A DNA stretch of 64,000 nucleotides from Polaribacter dokdonensis (GCF_024362345.1 NZ_CP101505.1:2625501-2689500), one strand, 5' to 3'. Numbered from the stretch's first letter, positions 1 through 8,715 are shown. Made by a program: numbers and translations. The notes: a model not told the origin generated them from the sequence alone.

Positions 1-495
1 TTTAGTAAAAATATAACTTCCTAAGAAGTATAAGATTAACGTAAAAATACTAGAAAATAGTGTGTTTAAAATAACCTCAGAAAAATTCTGTAGGCTAAAA
101 TTAGCAAAAGAAAAGTAAATAAGGTGATGAATTATGGTTAAAGTTACTACATAGTTAAATCTTTTTCCAAAAGGCTCAGATTTTAGTTTGAAAAAAGCAT
201 AATCAGTTGCCACTTTTCTAAAATATAGTTTTATAAAAAACAGTCTTGCATAAGCAATTATTAGTATTGAAAAGGCATGAATACCTCCAGAGTCTGAAAA
301 GAAATCAACTCCTAATCCAAGAAGAAATGTATAGAATAAAAATGGTATTCGATTTTCTTTTAGTGGATATAAAAAAACAAAAATAATATAGAGATATGGG
401 TTAATATGACCTAAAAAAAGAATATTATTTAGAATCAATACCTGTAAGAACAGTAAACCAAAAAATAGAAAAATAAGACGTACGTTGCTATTCAT
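1..495 (-). CDS. mreD: Rod shape-determining protein MreD (3' end cut by window)
   Basis: Reading the minus strand from the ATG at 493-495 gives an open frame of 165 codons that runs off the window edge, beginning MNSNVRLIFLFFGLLFLQVL. The product is almost all hydrophobic segments, with a central motif GLGVDFFSDSGGIHAF typical of MreD. The family is about 165-170 residues, so only the last few residues are missing. MreD is an inner-membrane part of the elongasome that guides lateral wall synthesis. The start codon overlaps the end of mreC by 8 bases, as expected for translational coupling in mreBCD. Recognised from topology, motif and position; the sequence itself is weakly conserved. Confidence 0.88.
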   Translation of the reverse strand, partial: MNSNVRLIFLFFGLLFLQVLILNNILFLGHINPYLYIIFVFLYPLKENRIPFLFYTFLLGLGVDFFSDSGGIHAFSILIIAYARLFFIKLYFRKVATDYAFFKLKSEPFGKRFNYVVTLTIIHHLIYFSFANFSLQNFSEVILNTLFSSIFTLILYFLGSYIFTK

Positions 496-1312
496 TCTGT
501 GCTTCTAATTGATTAATTTCTATTCTATCAAAGTTTTTAATGATATGCACATATCCTAAATTACTCATGTCATTAAACAGAGTTACATTTACCTTATTGT
601 CTGCGCTGTTTCCTTTATTAATTTCAGAAATAGTACCAATTAAAATTCCTTCTGGAAATATGGTTGATTTACCACCAGTTTCGATAGTGTCTCCAATTTT
701 TAAAGGAGCTTGCCTTGGAATGTCAGAAAGTTGAACAGTATTGTAATCTTTTCCATCCCAACCTAAAGATCCAAAGTAATTGCTATTTTTTAGTCGAGCA
801 TTTATTTTACTATTCTTATTTAAAATAGACTGAACTCTTGCATAGTTATTGGTAGTATTATCTGTAATACCAATAACACCTCTGCTGTTAATTACAGCCA
901 TTTCCTTTTTAATGCCTTGATTTTCTCCTCTATCAATTGTTATAAAGTTAAAGTCTTTAGCATAATTATTATTGATAATTTTTGCAGTGGTAAATGTGTA
1001 CTTCTGATTAAAATTTATGGTATCTAAAATTATTGAATCTTTAGAGTCAAGGTTATTACTGATTTTTGAGAGCAAATTTCTAAGTCGAGTATTTTCTTCG
1101 GCTAAAAGTTTGTTTTCTTCTTTTAATCCAAAATATTCAGAAATCTTAGAAGATTGAAAGTATAAGCCTCCAGTAATTGAATTAGCAGAGTTTACAAACT
1201 TACTTTTATGAAAACTGAGATTATTAAAAATAAGAAAAAGGGCAATAAATTCTAGTACAAGAAAAAACAAGAAGTATTTAAACTTCTGAAAAAAGTAGAT
1301 AATTTGTTGCAT
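488..1312 (-). CDS. mreC: Rod shape-determining protein MreC
   Basis: A 274-residue protein with one N-terminal membrane segment (about residues 10-30), a short coiled coil (about 60-90, rich in E, N and L) and a periplasmic beta domain. The domain has the MreC-type stretches FITIDRGENQGIKKEMAV and GDTIETGGKSTIFPEGILIG. MreC is a bitopic scaffold that links cytoplasmic MreB to the PBP2/RodA synthases. It lies 18 bases after mreB and overlaps mreD by 8 bases, so the three form one operon. Length and domain order are normal for the family. Confidence 0.95.
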   Translation of the reverse strand: MQQIIYFFQKFKYFLFFLVLEFIALFLIFNNLSFHKSKFVNSANSITGGLYFQSSKISEYFGLKEENKLLAEENTRLRNLLSKISNNLDSKDSIILDTINFNQKYTFTTAKIINNNYAKDFNFITIDRGENQGIKKEMAVINSRGVIGITDNTTNNYARVQSILNKNSKINARLKNSNYFGSLGWDGKDYNTVQLSDIPRQAPLKIGDTIETGGKSTIFPEGILIGTISEINKGNSADNKVNVTLFNDMSNLGYVHIIKNFDRIEINQLEAQNE

Positions 1313-1330
1313 TCTTAAAAATTAATAATG

Positions 1331-2359
1331 CTAGTTCATTAAAACGTTTTTGTATTTATTTAATTCTTTTAAGGCAATACCTGTTCCACGAACTACAGCT
1401 CTTAAAGGATCTTCAGTAACATATACAGGTAAATCAGTTTTACGAGACAAACGTTTATCTAATCCTCTTAACATAGAGCCACCTCCAGCTAAATAAATTC
1501 CTGTGTTGTAAATATCTGCAGCTAATTCTGGTGGAGTTTTAGATAATGTCTCCATTACAGCATCTTCTATTCTTAAGATAGATTTATCTAATGCTTTTGC
1601 AATTTCTCTAAAAGAAACCTGAACTTGCTTAGGTTTACCACTAAGTAAATCTCTACCTTGAACTAACATTTCATCTGGTGGACTATCTAAATCTTCAGTT
1701 GCTGCACCAATTTGAATTTTAATTTTCTCTGCTGTAGTTTCACCAACATGCAAGTTATGCTGAGTTCTCATGTAATACATAATATCACTCGTAAATAAAT
1801 CGCCAGCAACTTTTACAGATTGATCACACACAATACCACCTAAAGCAATAACTGCAATTTCTGTAGTACCACCACCTATATCTATAATCATGTTTCCTTT
1901 AGGTTCCATAATATCTATACCAACACCAATAGCAGCAGCCATAGGTTCGTAAATTAGATATATTTCTTTAGCATTCATATGTTTTGCAGAATCTCTAACC
2001 GCTCTTTTTTCTACTTCTGTAATTCCTGAAGGAATACAGATGACCATTCTTAAAGCAGGTGGAAATAATTTCTTTTTTATTGATGGAATCTGTTTAACAA
2101 ATTCCTTAATCATTTCTTCTGAGGCTTGAAAATCTGCAATAACTCCGTCTTTTAATGGACGAATTGTTTTAATATTTTCATGAGTTTTTCCTTGCATTAG
2201 GTTGGCTTCCTGACCAATTGCAATGATTTTACCAGAAACTCTATTTCTGGCTACTATAGAAGGGCTATCAATAACAACCTTTCCATTATGTATGATAAGC
2301 GTATTTGCGGTTCCTAAATCAATCGCAATATCTTCTGTCATAAAATCAAAAAAACCCAT
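1331..2359 (-). CDS. mreB: Rod shape-determining protein MreB (actin homologue)
   Basis: 342 residues with the actin-fold ATPase signatures: phosphate-1 loop IAIDLGTANTLI near the N terminus, phosphate-2 loop IIDIGGGTTEIAVIALGG in the middle, and the adenosine motif IYLAGGGSMLRGLDKRL near the C terminus. MreB forms membrane-bound filaments that position wall synthesis along the cell side. It is the first gene of mreBCD. A CAAATTTA at 2395-2402 (TAAATTTG on the coding strand) is a likely -7 box about 40 bases before the ATG. Length and motifs are complete. Confidence 0.98.
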   Translation of the reverse strand: MGFFDFMTEDIAIDLGTANTLIIHNGKVVIDSPSIVARNRVSGKIIAIGQEANLMQGKTHENIKTIRPLKDGVIADFQASEEMIKEFVKQIPSIKKKLFPPALRMVICIPSGITEVEKRAVRDSAKHMNAKEIYLIYEPMAAAIGVGIDIMEPKGNMIIDIGGGTTEIAVIALGGIVCDQSVKVAGDLFTSDIMYYMRTQHNLHVGETTAEKIKIQIGAATEDLDSPPDEMLVQGRDLLSGKPKQVQVSFREIAKALDKSILRIEDAVMETLSKTPPELAADIYNTGIYLAGGGSMLRGLDKRLSRKTDLPVYVTEDPLRAVVRGTGIALKELNKYKNVLMN

Positions 2360-2394
2360 AGAAATTATTTCTTATTTGAAAGTGTGTATTCTTA

Positions 2395-2402
2395 CAAATT
2401 TA
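2395..2402 (-). promoter_or_regulatory. Candidate -7 box of mreBCD
   Basis: TAAATTTG on the minus strand matches the Bacteroidota TAnnTTTG element. It sits about 35 bases before the mreB start. No convincing TTG lies about 20 bases upstream, so only half of the promoter is supported. Confidence 0.4.
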
Positions 2403-2434
2403 CAAAAATTAATCTTGTAAATAAGCGAATTAAA

Positions 2435-3961
2435 TTAATGTTTAAAATGTCTTGTACCTGTCATTACCATAGATAAATTGTTATCATTACAGTAATCAAT
2501 ACTTAACTGATCTTTTATAGAACCTCCAGGTTGAATAACACTTGTAATACCAGCCTTGTCAGCTATTTCTACACAGTCTGGAAATGGAAAAAACGCATCA
2601 CTAGCCATTACAGCTCCATTTAAATCAAACCCAAAACTTGTAGCTTTTTCTATAGCTTGTCTTAGGGCATCAACTCTACTTGTTTGTCCTGTACCACTTG
2701 CTAATAGTTGGTTGTTTTTAGTAAATACAATCGTGTTAGATTTTGTATGCTTGCATATTTTTGAAGCAAATAATAAATCTTTTAACTCAGCTTCTGTTGG
2801 TTTTGTATTGGTAACGTAAGTTAAGTCTTCTAAAGTATCTGTCTTAGCATCTTTATCTTGAACTAATAAACCGTTTAAAGCTGTTCTAACATTTTGAGAA
2901 GGTAATTCTGTAGTTTTCTGTACTAAAATTACTCTATTTTTCTTTCCTTTTAATATGGTTAAAGCTTCATCAGAAAACGAAGGTGCAATTACAACCTCAC
3001 AAAATAATTTATGAATTTCTTCTGCAGTTGCTTCATCAATTTCTGTATTAGAAATTAAAACACCTCCAAAAGCAGAAACAGGATCACCTGCTAAAGCATC
3101 TATATAAGCTTGTTTTATTGTATTTCTTTGCGCAAAACCACATGCATTATTATGTTTTAATACTGCAAAGGTTGGGTCTTCTCCAATAAATTCATTCATT
3201 AAATTTACTGCTGCATCAACATCTAAAAGATTGTTGTAGCTTAATTCTTTACCATGTAATTTATCGAACATGGCATCTAAATCTCCAAAGAAATATCCTT
3301 TTTGATGAGGGTTCTCTCCATATCTTAAAGTTTTAGAAGTTGTTTCACTTGCTTTATATACTATTTCATCTTCATTAAAATAGTTAAAAATTGCAGTATC
3401 ATAATGAGAAGAAATATTAAAAGATTTTGCTGCAAATTTCTTACGTTGTTCTATTGAAGTTTCTCCTTTATTAGATGATAATATTTCTAAAAACTCATCA
3501 TACTGCTCCATAGAAGAAACTGTAAAAGTGTCTTTGAAGTTTTTGGCAGATGCTCTAATTAAAGAAATACCACCTATATCTATTTTTTCTACAATATCTT
3601 GTTCAGGTGCTCCAGAAGCAACTGTTTTTTCAAAGGGATATAAGTCAACAATAACTAAGTCTAATTGAGGGATGTTGTATTCTTTCATTTCAGCAACATC
3701 ACCTTCATGATCTTGTCTGTTTAGAATACCTCCAAAAACTTTTGGGTGTAGTGTTTTTACACGACCTCCTAATATAGAAGGATATGAAGTTACATCTTCT
3801 ACAGGTACTACATCTATACCTAATTCTTTAATAAACTTTTCTGTACCTCCTGTAGAATAAATAGTTACATTTAGTTCATTTAATTTTTGAACTATTGGTG
3901 CTAAACCATCTTTGTGAAATACCGAAATTAATGCTGATTTAATTGTTTTTGAAGTGCTCAT
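2435..3961 (-). CDS. purH: Bifunctional AICAR transformylase/IMP cyclohydrolase PurH
   Basis: 508 residues from the ATG at 3959-3961. The frame extends 12 codons further up, but MSTSKTIKSALISVFHKDG is the usual PurH start and the promoter -7 box lies inside that extension. N-terminal MGS-like IMP cyclohydrolase domain (about 1-140; YSTGGTEKFI, SILGGRVKTLHPKVFGGIL). C-terminal AICAR transformylase domain with LRYGENPHQ, the catalytic Lys-His in KHNNACGFA, and DAFFPFPDCVEIA. It performs the last two steps of de novo IMP synthesis. It is monocistronic here: a promoter lies directly upstream and mreB starts 75 bases downstream with its own -7 box. Confidence 0.97.
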   Translation of the reverse strand: MSTSKTIKSALISVFHKDGLAPIVQKLNELNVTIYSTGGTEKFIKELGIDVVPVEDVTSYPSILGGRVKTLHPKVFGGILNRQDHEGDVAEMKEYNIPQLDLVIVDLYPFEKTVASGAPEQDIVEKIDIGGISLIRASAKNFKDTFTVSSMEQYDEFLEILSSNKGETSIEQRKKFAAKSFNISSHYDTAIFNYFNEDEIVYKASETTSKTLRYGENPHQKGYFFGDLDAMFDKLHGKELSYNNLLDVDAAVNLMNEFIGEDPTFAVLKHNNACGFAQRNTIKQAYIDALAGDPVSAFGGVLISNTEIDEATAEEIHKLFCEVVIAPSFSDEALTILKGKKNRVILVQKTTELPSQNVRTALNGLLVQDKDAKTDTLEDLTYVTNTKPTEAELKDLLFASKICKHTKSNTIVFTKNNQLLASGTGQTSRVDALRQAIEKATSFGFDLNGAVMASDAFFPFPDCVEIADKAGITSVIQPGGSIKDQLSIDYCNDNNLSMVMTGTRHFKH

Positions 3962-3984
3962 TACAAGTTGTATTGTTAAGCGAG

Positions 3985-4015
3985 CAAATCTAAGCAATCA
4001 TTAAAGAAATCGCAA
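3985..4015 (-). promoter_or_regulatory. Promoter of purH (TTG-N20-TAGATTTG)
   Basis: On the minus strand, TTG (complement of 4013-4015) is followed after exactly 20 bases by TAGATTTG (complement of 3985-3992). This matches the Bacteroidota primary-sigma consensus TTG / TAnnTTTG. The box ends 24 bases before the start codon chosen for purH and supports that start. Confidence 0.65.
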
Positions 4016-4077
4016 TGAAAAGATAGTAACAAAAGTACTAAGTAATTAACATTTTGATTTCTTTAAAATGCTCTTAA

Positions 4078-4206
4078 TTATTCTGCACTGTCCAGAAAAT
4101 CTCGAAACCAATAAACAAATTGGTCATAAACAGTGTCTTCTTCTTTTAGGTTGAATTTTTTGCTAGATTTAGCGTACGAGGTAAAGTATTCTTTAGTTCT
4201 CATCAT
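4078..4206 (-). CDS. Possible small protein of 41-42 residues, unknown function
   Basis: A short open frame reads MMRTKEYFTSYAKSSKKFNL at the start and then KEEDTVYDQFVYWFRDF, ending DSAE. The composition (charged, aromatic, no low-complexity run) looks like a real soluble protein rather than chance AT-rich sequence. Two adjacent ATGs (4204-4206, 4201-4203) could start it. It lies in the otherwise empty 282-base gap between the GAF-domain gene and purH, on the same strand. I do not recognise a family. Conservation in related genomes would decide whether it is a gene. Confidence 0.45.
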   Translation of the reverse strand: MMRTKEYFTSYAKSSKKFNLKEEDTVYDQFVYWFRDFLDSAE

Positions 4207-4279
4207 GTGGGGGTATTAATGATTATAAAAATGTATTTCAGCGAACTAATTTATAGAATATTTTTATAAAAACAAATTT

Positions 4280-4735
4280 TTATAAAATATTCGCCACTTT
4301 TTTGCACACATATTCTAAAAGCTCCTCATCGTTTTCAGTAAAAGTATTGGCTGTATGAGAATCTATATCTATTTGGCCTATATTTTCTTTATTCACAAAA
4401 ATTGGAATCACAATTTCAGATTTTACCTTCCAGCCACATGAGATGTAGTTATCTTGTTCAGAAACATCTTGTACTACAAAATTCTCATTGCTGACAGCAA
4501 CTTGTCCGCAAATACCTTTTCCAAAAGGAATTATAGTGTGTTCTGTTTCCTCTCCTGTATATTGAGCTAATTTAAGCTCGTTTTTATCTCCGTTTTTAAA
4601 ATAAAAACCTACCCAGTCATAATAAGAAATTTCATTTTCTAAATAATCACAAATACTTTGTAATTTTTCTTCTTTAGAAGTTTTTGATGCTATAATTTGA
4701 TCGATGTTCTCTTTTAATGGTGCTATATTCATCAC
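4280..4735 (-). CDS. GAF-domain protein, probable free methionine-(R)-sulfoxide reductase
   Basis: 151 residues, a single GAF domain over nearly the whole length. The segment GKGICGQVAV with Cys76, the segment QDNYISCGWKVKSEIVIPI with Cys100, and the closing IGQIDIDS match free-Met-(R)-sulfoxide reductases of the YebR/MsrC type. In that family equivalent cysteines are catalytic and resolving, reducing free methionine sulfoxide in the cytoplasm. A third Cys known from E. coli is not evident. Start MM is ambiguous by one residue. A TAACTTTG box at 4805-4812 on this strand may be its promoter, back to back with that of the next gene. A plain sensory GAF protein is the alternative. Confidence 0.75.
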   Translation of the reverse strand: MMNIAPLKENIDQIIASKTSKEEKLQSICDYLENEISYYDWVGFYFKNGDKNELKLAQYTGEETEHTIIPFGKGICGQVAVSNENFVVQDVSEQDNYISCGWKVKSEIVIPIFVNKENIGQIDIDSHTANTFTENDEELLEYVCKKVANIL

Positions 4736-4804
4736 GTAATTATGTAAATTTTGTATAGATATTATCGTAATTTTTTAATAAAACTTACAAGTAAATATTT
4801 AACA

Positions 4805-4833
4805 CAAAGTTAGAATAACTTTTTGTAAATTTG
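4805..4833. promoter_or_regulatory. Divergent -7 boxes between the GAF gene and the metal cluster
   Basis: On the plus strand TAAATTTG at 4826-4833 lies 10 bases before the ATG at 4844. On the minus strand TAACTTTG (complement of 4805-4812) points to the GAF gene. Both fit TAnnTTTG, but neither has a clear TTG at the ideal distance. Confidence 0.4.
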
Positions 4834-4843
4834 TACTTCTAAA

Positions 4844-5248
4844 ATGAAACATTTTTTTACTAAAATATCAATTTTATCACTATCATTTTTAGTGCTGTTT
4901 TCAACCTTTTCTTTTACGGTTGATGCTCATTATTGTGGAGATTTTTTAGTAGATTTTTCACTTACAGGAAAAACAAATAGTTGTGGAATGCAGATGGATG
5001 ATGATGCAAACGTAGTTATGAAAAGTTGCTGTAAAGATGAGGTTCAAAAAATAGAAGGTCAGGAAGAACTTCAAAATCAAGAAGTAAAAGAATTTACTTT
5101 TAAGGAGCAGCAATTTGTTGCTACTTTTTTTATTACTTATAGAGATTTATTTATAGAACAAGCTTCAAGAAATAAATTTTATAAAGACTTTACTCCACCT
5201 GATATTCCTATAGATTATCAAGTACAATATCAAACATTTTTAATCTGA
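4844..5248 (+). CDS. Small exported Cys-rich protein, HYC_CC_PP-like family
   Basis: 134 residues with an N-terminal hydrophobic signal (about 8-27) followed at once by the motif HYCG (His29-Tyr30-Cys31), a lone Cys47 in SCGM, a Cys62-Cys63 pair in SCCKDE, and Pro118-Pro119 in TPPDIPID near the end. This order of HYC, CC and PP is the hallmark of a small Bacteroidota family of unknown function that I know under that acronym. His, Cys and Met spacing suggests soft-metal binding in the periplasm; that is inference. It begins a four-gene plus-strand cluster with a TonB receptor and two HMA proteins, which supports a metal role. Confidence 0.8.
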   Translation: MKHFFTKISILSLSFLVLFSTFSFTVDAHYCGDFLVDFSLTGKTNSCGMQMDDDANVVMKSCCKDEVQKIEGQEELQNQEVKEFTFKEQQFVATFFITYRDLFIEQASRNKFYKDFTPPDIPIDYQVQYQTFLI

Positions 5249-5325
5249 TTTTTTTTTAATTACAAACAGTAGTCTTCTATTGAGTTAGAAGAAAAATAGT
5301 TGTTGTTAATTAAATAATAATAGAA

Positions 5326-7569
5326 ATGAAAAAAATATTTATAAATAGCATATTGCTATTTGTACCACTCATAATCTTTTCGCAAAACACTTTTAAAGGA
5401 ATGATTATGGACAAAAACAATCCTCAGAATAATTTAGGAGTAGAAGGTGTTAGTGTGCACTGGTTAGATACTAATGTTGGCACAATAACTAACGATAAAG
5501 GTTGGTTTACGATTGATTATAAATCAGATTATAAAAAACTTGTAATTAGTTACTTAGGCTATAAAATAGATACTTTAACGATAACTAGTTTAGAGCCAAT
5601 TCATCATTTTTTGACTTTAGAAAGTGAGTTAGAAGAAATTACCATTAATAGCAAACGAAATGCTGTTCAGAAATCATTTTTGTCTACTACAAATATGTTT
5701 ACAGTAAATGCAGAAGAATTATTAAAAGCTGCTTGTTGTAATTTGGCTGAAAGTTTTGAAACAAATCCTTCTATAGATTTAAGTTTTTCTGATGCCTTAA
5801 CAGGTACAAAACAAATTCAAATGTTGGGTTTAACTAGTCCTTATTTACTAATTACCCAAGAAAATATACCAAGTGTTAGAGGTGCAAGTCAGGTTTTTGG
5901 ACTCACATTTACTCCAGGAACTTGGGTAGAAAGTATACAAATTACCAAAGGTGCAGGTTCTGTTGTTAATGGTTATGAGAGTATTTCTGGTCAAATTAAT
6001 GCAGAATTGGTAAAGCCTTTAACAGATAATGCATTCTTTTTAAATGCATACGGATCTCAAATGGGGCGTTTTGAACTGAATACACATTTCAATCAAAAAG
6101 TATCAGATAAATGGAATACAGGTTTATATATTCATGGCAATTATAGAGGCCAAAAATTGGATAGGAATAATGACAATTTTTTAGATATGCCATTAGCCAA
6201 TCAAATAAATGTAATGAACAGATGGCAATTTACAGATGCAGAAAAAGGTTGGGTTAGTTTTATAAATGTTCGTTTTTTGAATGATGAAAAACAAACAGGT
6301 GAAATCAATTTTAATCCAGATATAGATAAAGGCACAACCAATAATTGGGGAAGTGAAATAGATACAAAACGATTTGATACTTCTCTTAAATTGGGGTATG
6401 TGTTTCCTGAATTACCTTTTCAAAGTATAGGTTTTCAAATGGCTTACAGCAATCATCAGCAAGATTCTTATTTTGGGTTAAATGTATATGACATTCAGCA
6501 TCAAAGCATGTATTCTAATCTTATTTTTAATTCGATTATTGGTGATACAAGAAATAAGTTTAAAACCGGTTTAAGTTTTACTTACGATAAATACGATGAA
6601 CTTGTTAATACCACTAATTTTGATAGAAAAGAAAATTCTTTTGGAGGTTTTTTTGAATACGCTTTTGATAATTTAGACAACTTTAGTATAACTGCAGGTT
6701 TAAGATTAGATACTCATAATTTACTAGGCACTTTTCTAACACCAAGATTACATCTTAGATTTGTGCCCTGGGATAAAGGTGTGTTGAGAGCTTCTGTTGG
6801 AAGAGGAAAAAGAAGTGCCAATATTTTTGCGGAAAATCAGCAATTATTTGCAAGTTCTAGGCAAATAAATATAGATAATGTTGGTGGTAATATCTATGGA
6901 TTAAATCCAGAAATTGCATGGAATTATGGAGTGTCTTATCTTCAGAAATTTAACCTAGTCAATAGCAAAGGAGACATCACTTTAGATTTTTATCAAACAA
7001 AATTCGATAATCAAGTAATTGTAGATTGGGAAAATCCGCAAGCAGTGTCTTTTTATAATTTAGATGGTAAGAGTGTTGCAAATAGCTTTCAAATAGAGGT
7101 AAACTATGCTTTATCTGAAAGATTAAATTTAAGAACGGCTTACAAGTATTTTGATATTTCTACAGATTATAAATCTGGAAATCTGCAAAAACCTATTCAG
7201 CCTAGAGACCGATTTTTTGCCAATTTATCTTATGAAACAGATTTAACTGCTACTAATGCTCAGTGGAAATTTGATGTTACTTTTAATAATATTGGTAAAC
7301 AGCGTTTGCCAAATACAAGCACAAAACCTGTACAATACCAATTGCCAGAAATTACAGAGCCTTATCAATTATTAAATACACAAATTACAAAAGTATTTTC
7401 TAAGAAATTTGAAGTCTATTTAGGTGCTGAGAACTTAACCAACGTACAACAAAACAATCCTGTTTTGGCAAGTGATGATCCTTTTGGGCCAAATTTTGAT
7501 ACTACAATTGTGTACGCTCCAATTTTTGGCAGGTCTATTTATACAGGATTAAGATTTAAATTAAATTAA
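5326..7569 (+). CDS. TonB-dependent outer-membrane receptor, probable metal (copper) importer
   Basis: 747 residues: signal peptide (1-19, ending IIFSQ), a carboxypeptidase-like beta-sandwich (about 22-95; GVEGVSVHWLDTNVGTITND), a plug domain (about 115-230) with IQMLGLTSPYLLI and ITKGAGSVVNGYESISGQIN, and a 22-strand-type barrel ending in the aromatic-rich strand SIYTGLRFKLN. The plug holds a Cys137-Cys138 pair (KAACCNLAESF), unusual in an exported protein and reminiscent of metal-linked receptors. It is cotranscribed with Cys-rich small proteins: 77 bases after the HYC protein and 14 before an HMA protein. Receptor class is certain; copper as the substrate is inferred from the neighbours. 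Confidence 0.88.
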   Translation: MKKIFINSILLFVPLIIFSQNTFKGMIMDKNNPQNNLGVEGVSVHWLDTNVGTITNDKGWFTIDYKSDYKKLVISYLGYKIDTLTITSLEPIHHFLTLESELEEITINSKRNAVQKSFLSTTNMFTVNAEELLKAACCNLAESFETNPSIDLSFSDALTGTKQIQMLGLTSPYLLITQENIPSVRGASQVFGLTFTPGTWVESIQITKGAGSVVNGYESISGQINAELVKPLTDNAFFLNAYGSQMGRFELNTHFNQKVSDKWNTGLYIHGNYRGQKLDRNNDNFLDMPLANQINVMNRWQFTDAEKGWVSFINVRFLNDEKQTGEINFNPDIDKGTTNNWGSEIDTKRFDTSLKLGYVFPELPFQSIGFQMAYSNHQQDSYFGLNVYDIQHQSMYSNLIFNSIIGDTRNKFKTGLSFTYDKYDELVNTTNFDRKENSFGGFFEYAFDNLDNFSITAGLRLDTHNLLGTFLTPRLHLRFVPWDKGVLRASVGRGKRSANIFAENQQLFASSRQINIDNVGGNIYGLNPEIAWNYGVSYLQKFNLVNSKGDITLDFYQTKFDNQVIVDWENPQAVSFYNLDGKSVANSFQIEVNYALSERLNLRTAYKYFDISTDYKSGNLQKPIQPRDRFFANLSYETDLTATNAQWKFDVTFNNIGKQRLPNTSTKPVQYQLPEITEPYQLLNTQITKVFSKKFEVYLGAENLTNVQQNNPVLASDDPFGPNFDTTIVYAPIFGRSIYTGLRFKLN

Positions 7570-7583
7570 AAACAAATACAGAA

Positions 7584-7991
7584 ATGAAAAAATTAATTTT
7601 AACTTTAAGTATCATTTTGATTGGCTTTTCAGTACAATCTCAAGAAATTAAGAAAAATAAAAACGCAAAGGAAGTTATAAAAGTAGATGGAATTTGTGGC
7701 ATGTGTAAAAAGCGAATTGAAACAGCTGCGTTAAAAACAAAAGGAGTAAAGTTTGCTATTTGGAGTCCAGAAACACATCAACTTAATTTAATTATGGATG
7801 AGCGAAAAACAGATGTTGAAGCCATTCAAAAAAACATACTAGCTGTTGGTCATGATATCTTATTAGAAGAAGGTAAAAAGTTAGTAGCAAAAACTGAAGC
7901 TTATAATTCTGTTCATCCTTGTTGTAAATATAGAGATCATGAAATTGTAGAAGATCATAAAGGAGAATTAAAAAAGCAAAAAAAGAATTAA
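7584..7991 (+). CDS. Exported heavy-metal-associated (HMA) domain protein
   Basis: 135 residues with a signal peptide (1-20, ending SVQSQ) and one HMA-like ferredoxin fold (about 30-100) carrying the CxxC metal site as GICGMCKKRIE (Cys38, Cys41). A second potential metal site follows in VHPCCKYRDHE (His111, Cys113, Cys114, His119), then a Lys-rich tail. HMA domains bind Cu(I), Zn or Hg; the export signal places this one in the periplasm, where it could take metal from the TonB receptor just upstream. The next gene starts 4 bases after its stop, so the two are coupled. Confidence 0.85.
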   Translation: MKKLILTLSIILIGFSVQSQEIKKNKNAKEVIKVDGICGMCKKRIETAALKTKGVKFAIWSPETHQLNLIMDERKTDVEAIQKNILAVGHDILLEEGKKLVAKTEAYNSVHPCCKYRDHEIVEDHKGELKKQKKN

Positions 7992-7995
7992 AATT

Positions 7996-8715
7996 ATGCT
8001 GAAACAAACATATACAGTTTCTGGTATGACTTGCAATGGATGTAAAAATTCTGTGGAAAAATCATTATTGAAATTTAATGAAATTGTTGAAGCTACAGTT
8101 AACCTAGAAAAAAAGCAAGTAGAAGTTTTGTTGAATGATGAAATTTCAGTTCAGAAATTGCAGTCTGGTTTAGCAGATAAATTTGTAATTTCTGAAAAGA
8201 AAGAGCAGGTAGATAACGCTTTTAAAGAGGAAGAAACATCTGAATTAAAGCAATTGTATCCGCTATTTTTAATATTTACTTTTATTACTTCTGCATCCAT
8301 TTTAATACATTTTAGAGATTGGCAAATTGCTGAATTCATGTATACATTTATGGGGCTTTTTTATGTGGTATTTAGTTTTTTTAAGTTTTTAGATGTAAAA
8401 GGTTTTGCTGCAAGTTTTGCTATGTACGATCCTTTAGCTAAGATTTTACCTAAGTATGGTCTGGTTTATCCTTTTATAGAATTATCACTAGGATTGTGCT
8501 TTTTAATGCATTTTCAAATAATACCAGCCTTAATATTTACTATTGTAATTTTGGGTATTACAACTGTTGGAGTTACAAAATCTTTATTGAGTAAACAATC
8601 CATTAAATGTGCTTGCCTAGGCTCAGTCTTAAATTTACCAATGACAAAAGCTACTTTTATAGAAAATTCTATTATGATTTTTATGGCAATTTTTATGATT
8701 GTTAAATTGGTTTAA
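7996..8715 (+). CDS. HMA domain fused to a MauE/DoxX-like membrane domain
   Basis: 239 residues. An N-terminal HMA domain (about 1-70) has the classical YTVSGMTCNGCKNSVEKSL site (Cys13, Cys16). An acidic linker follows, then about four to five membrane segments (roughly 86-104, 114-131, 157-173, 176-195, 221-238). The membrane part resembles MauE/DoxX-type redox-associated proteins and carries a Cys205-x-Cys207 pair in IKCACLGS. There is no signal peptide, so the HMA domain is probably cytoplasmic. The fusion suggests metal transfer coupled to a thiol site at the inner membrane; that is inference. It is the last gene of the cluster and a terminator follows. Confidence 0.8.
   Translation: MLKQTYTVSGMTCNGCKNSVEKSLLKFNEIVEATVNLEKKQVEVLLNDEISVQKLQSGLADKFVISEKKEQVDNAFKEEETSELKQLYPLFLIFTFITSASILIHFRDWQIAEFMYTFMGLFYVVFSFFKFLDVKGFAASFAMYDPLAKILPKYGLVYPFIELSLGLCFLMHFQIIPALIFTIVILGITTVGVTKSLLSKQSIKCACLGSVLNLPMTKATFIENSIMIFMAIFMIVKLV

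Noticed and set aside
3962..3997. Longer purH with 12 extra N-terminal residues
   Set aside because: The extension contains the promoter -7 box (3985-3992), so the mRNA would begin inside it; MSTSKTIKSAL matches the family start.
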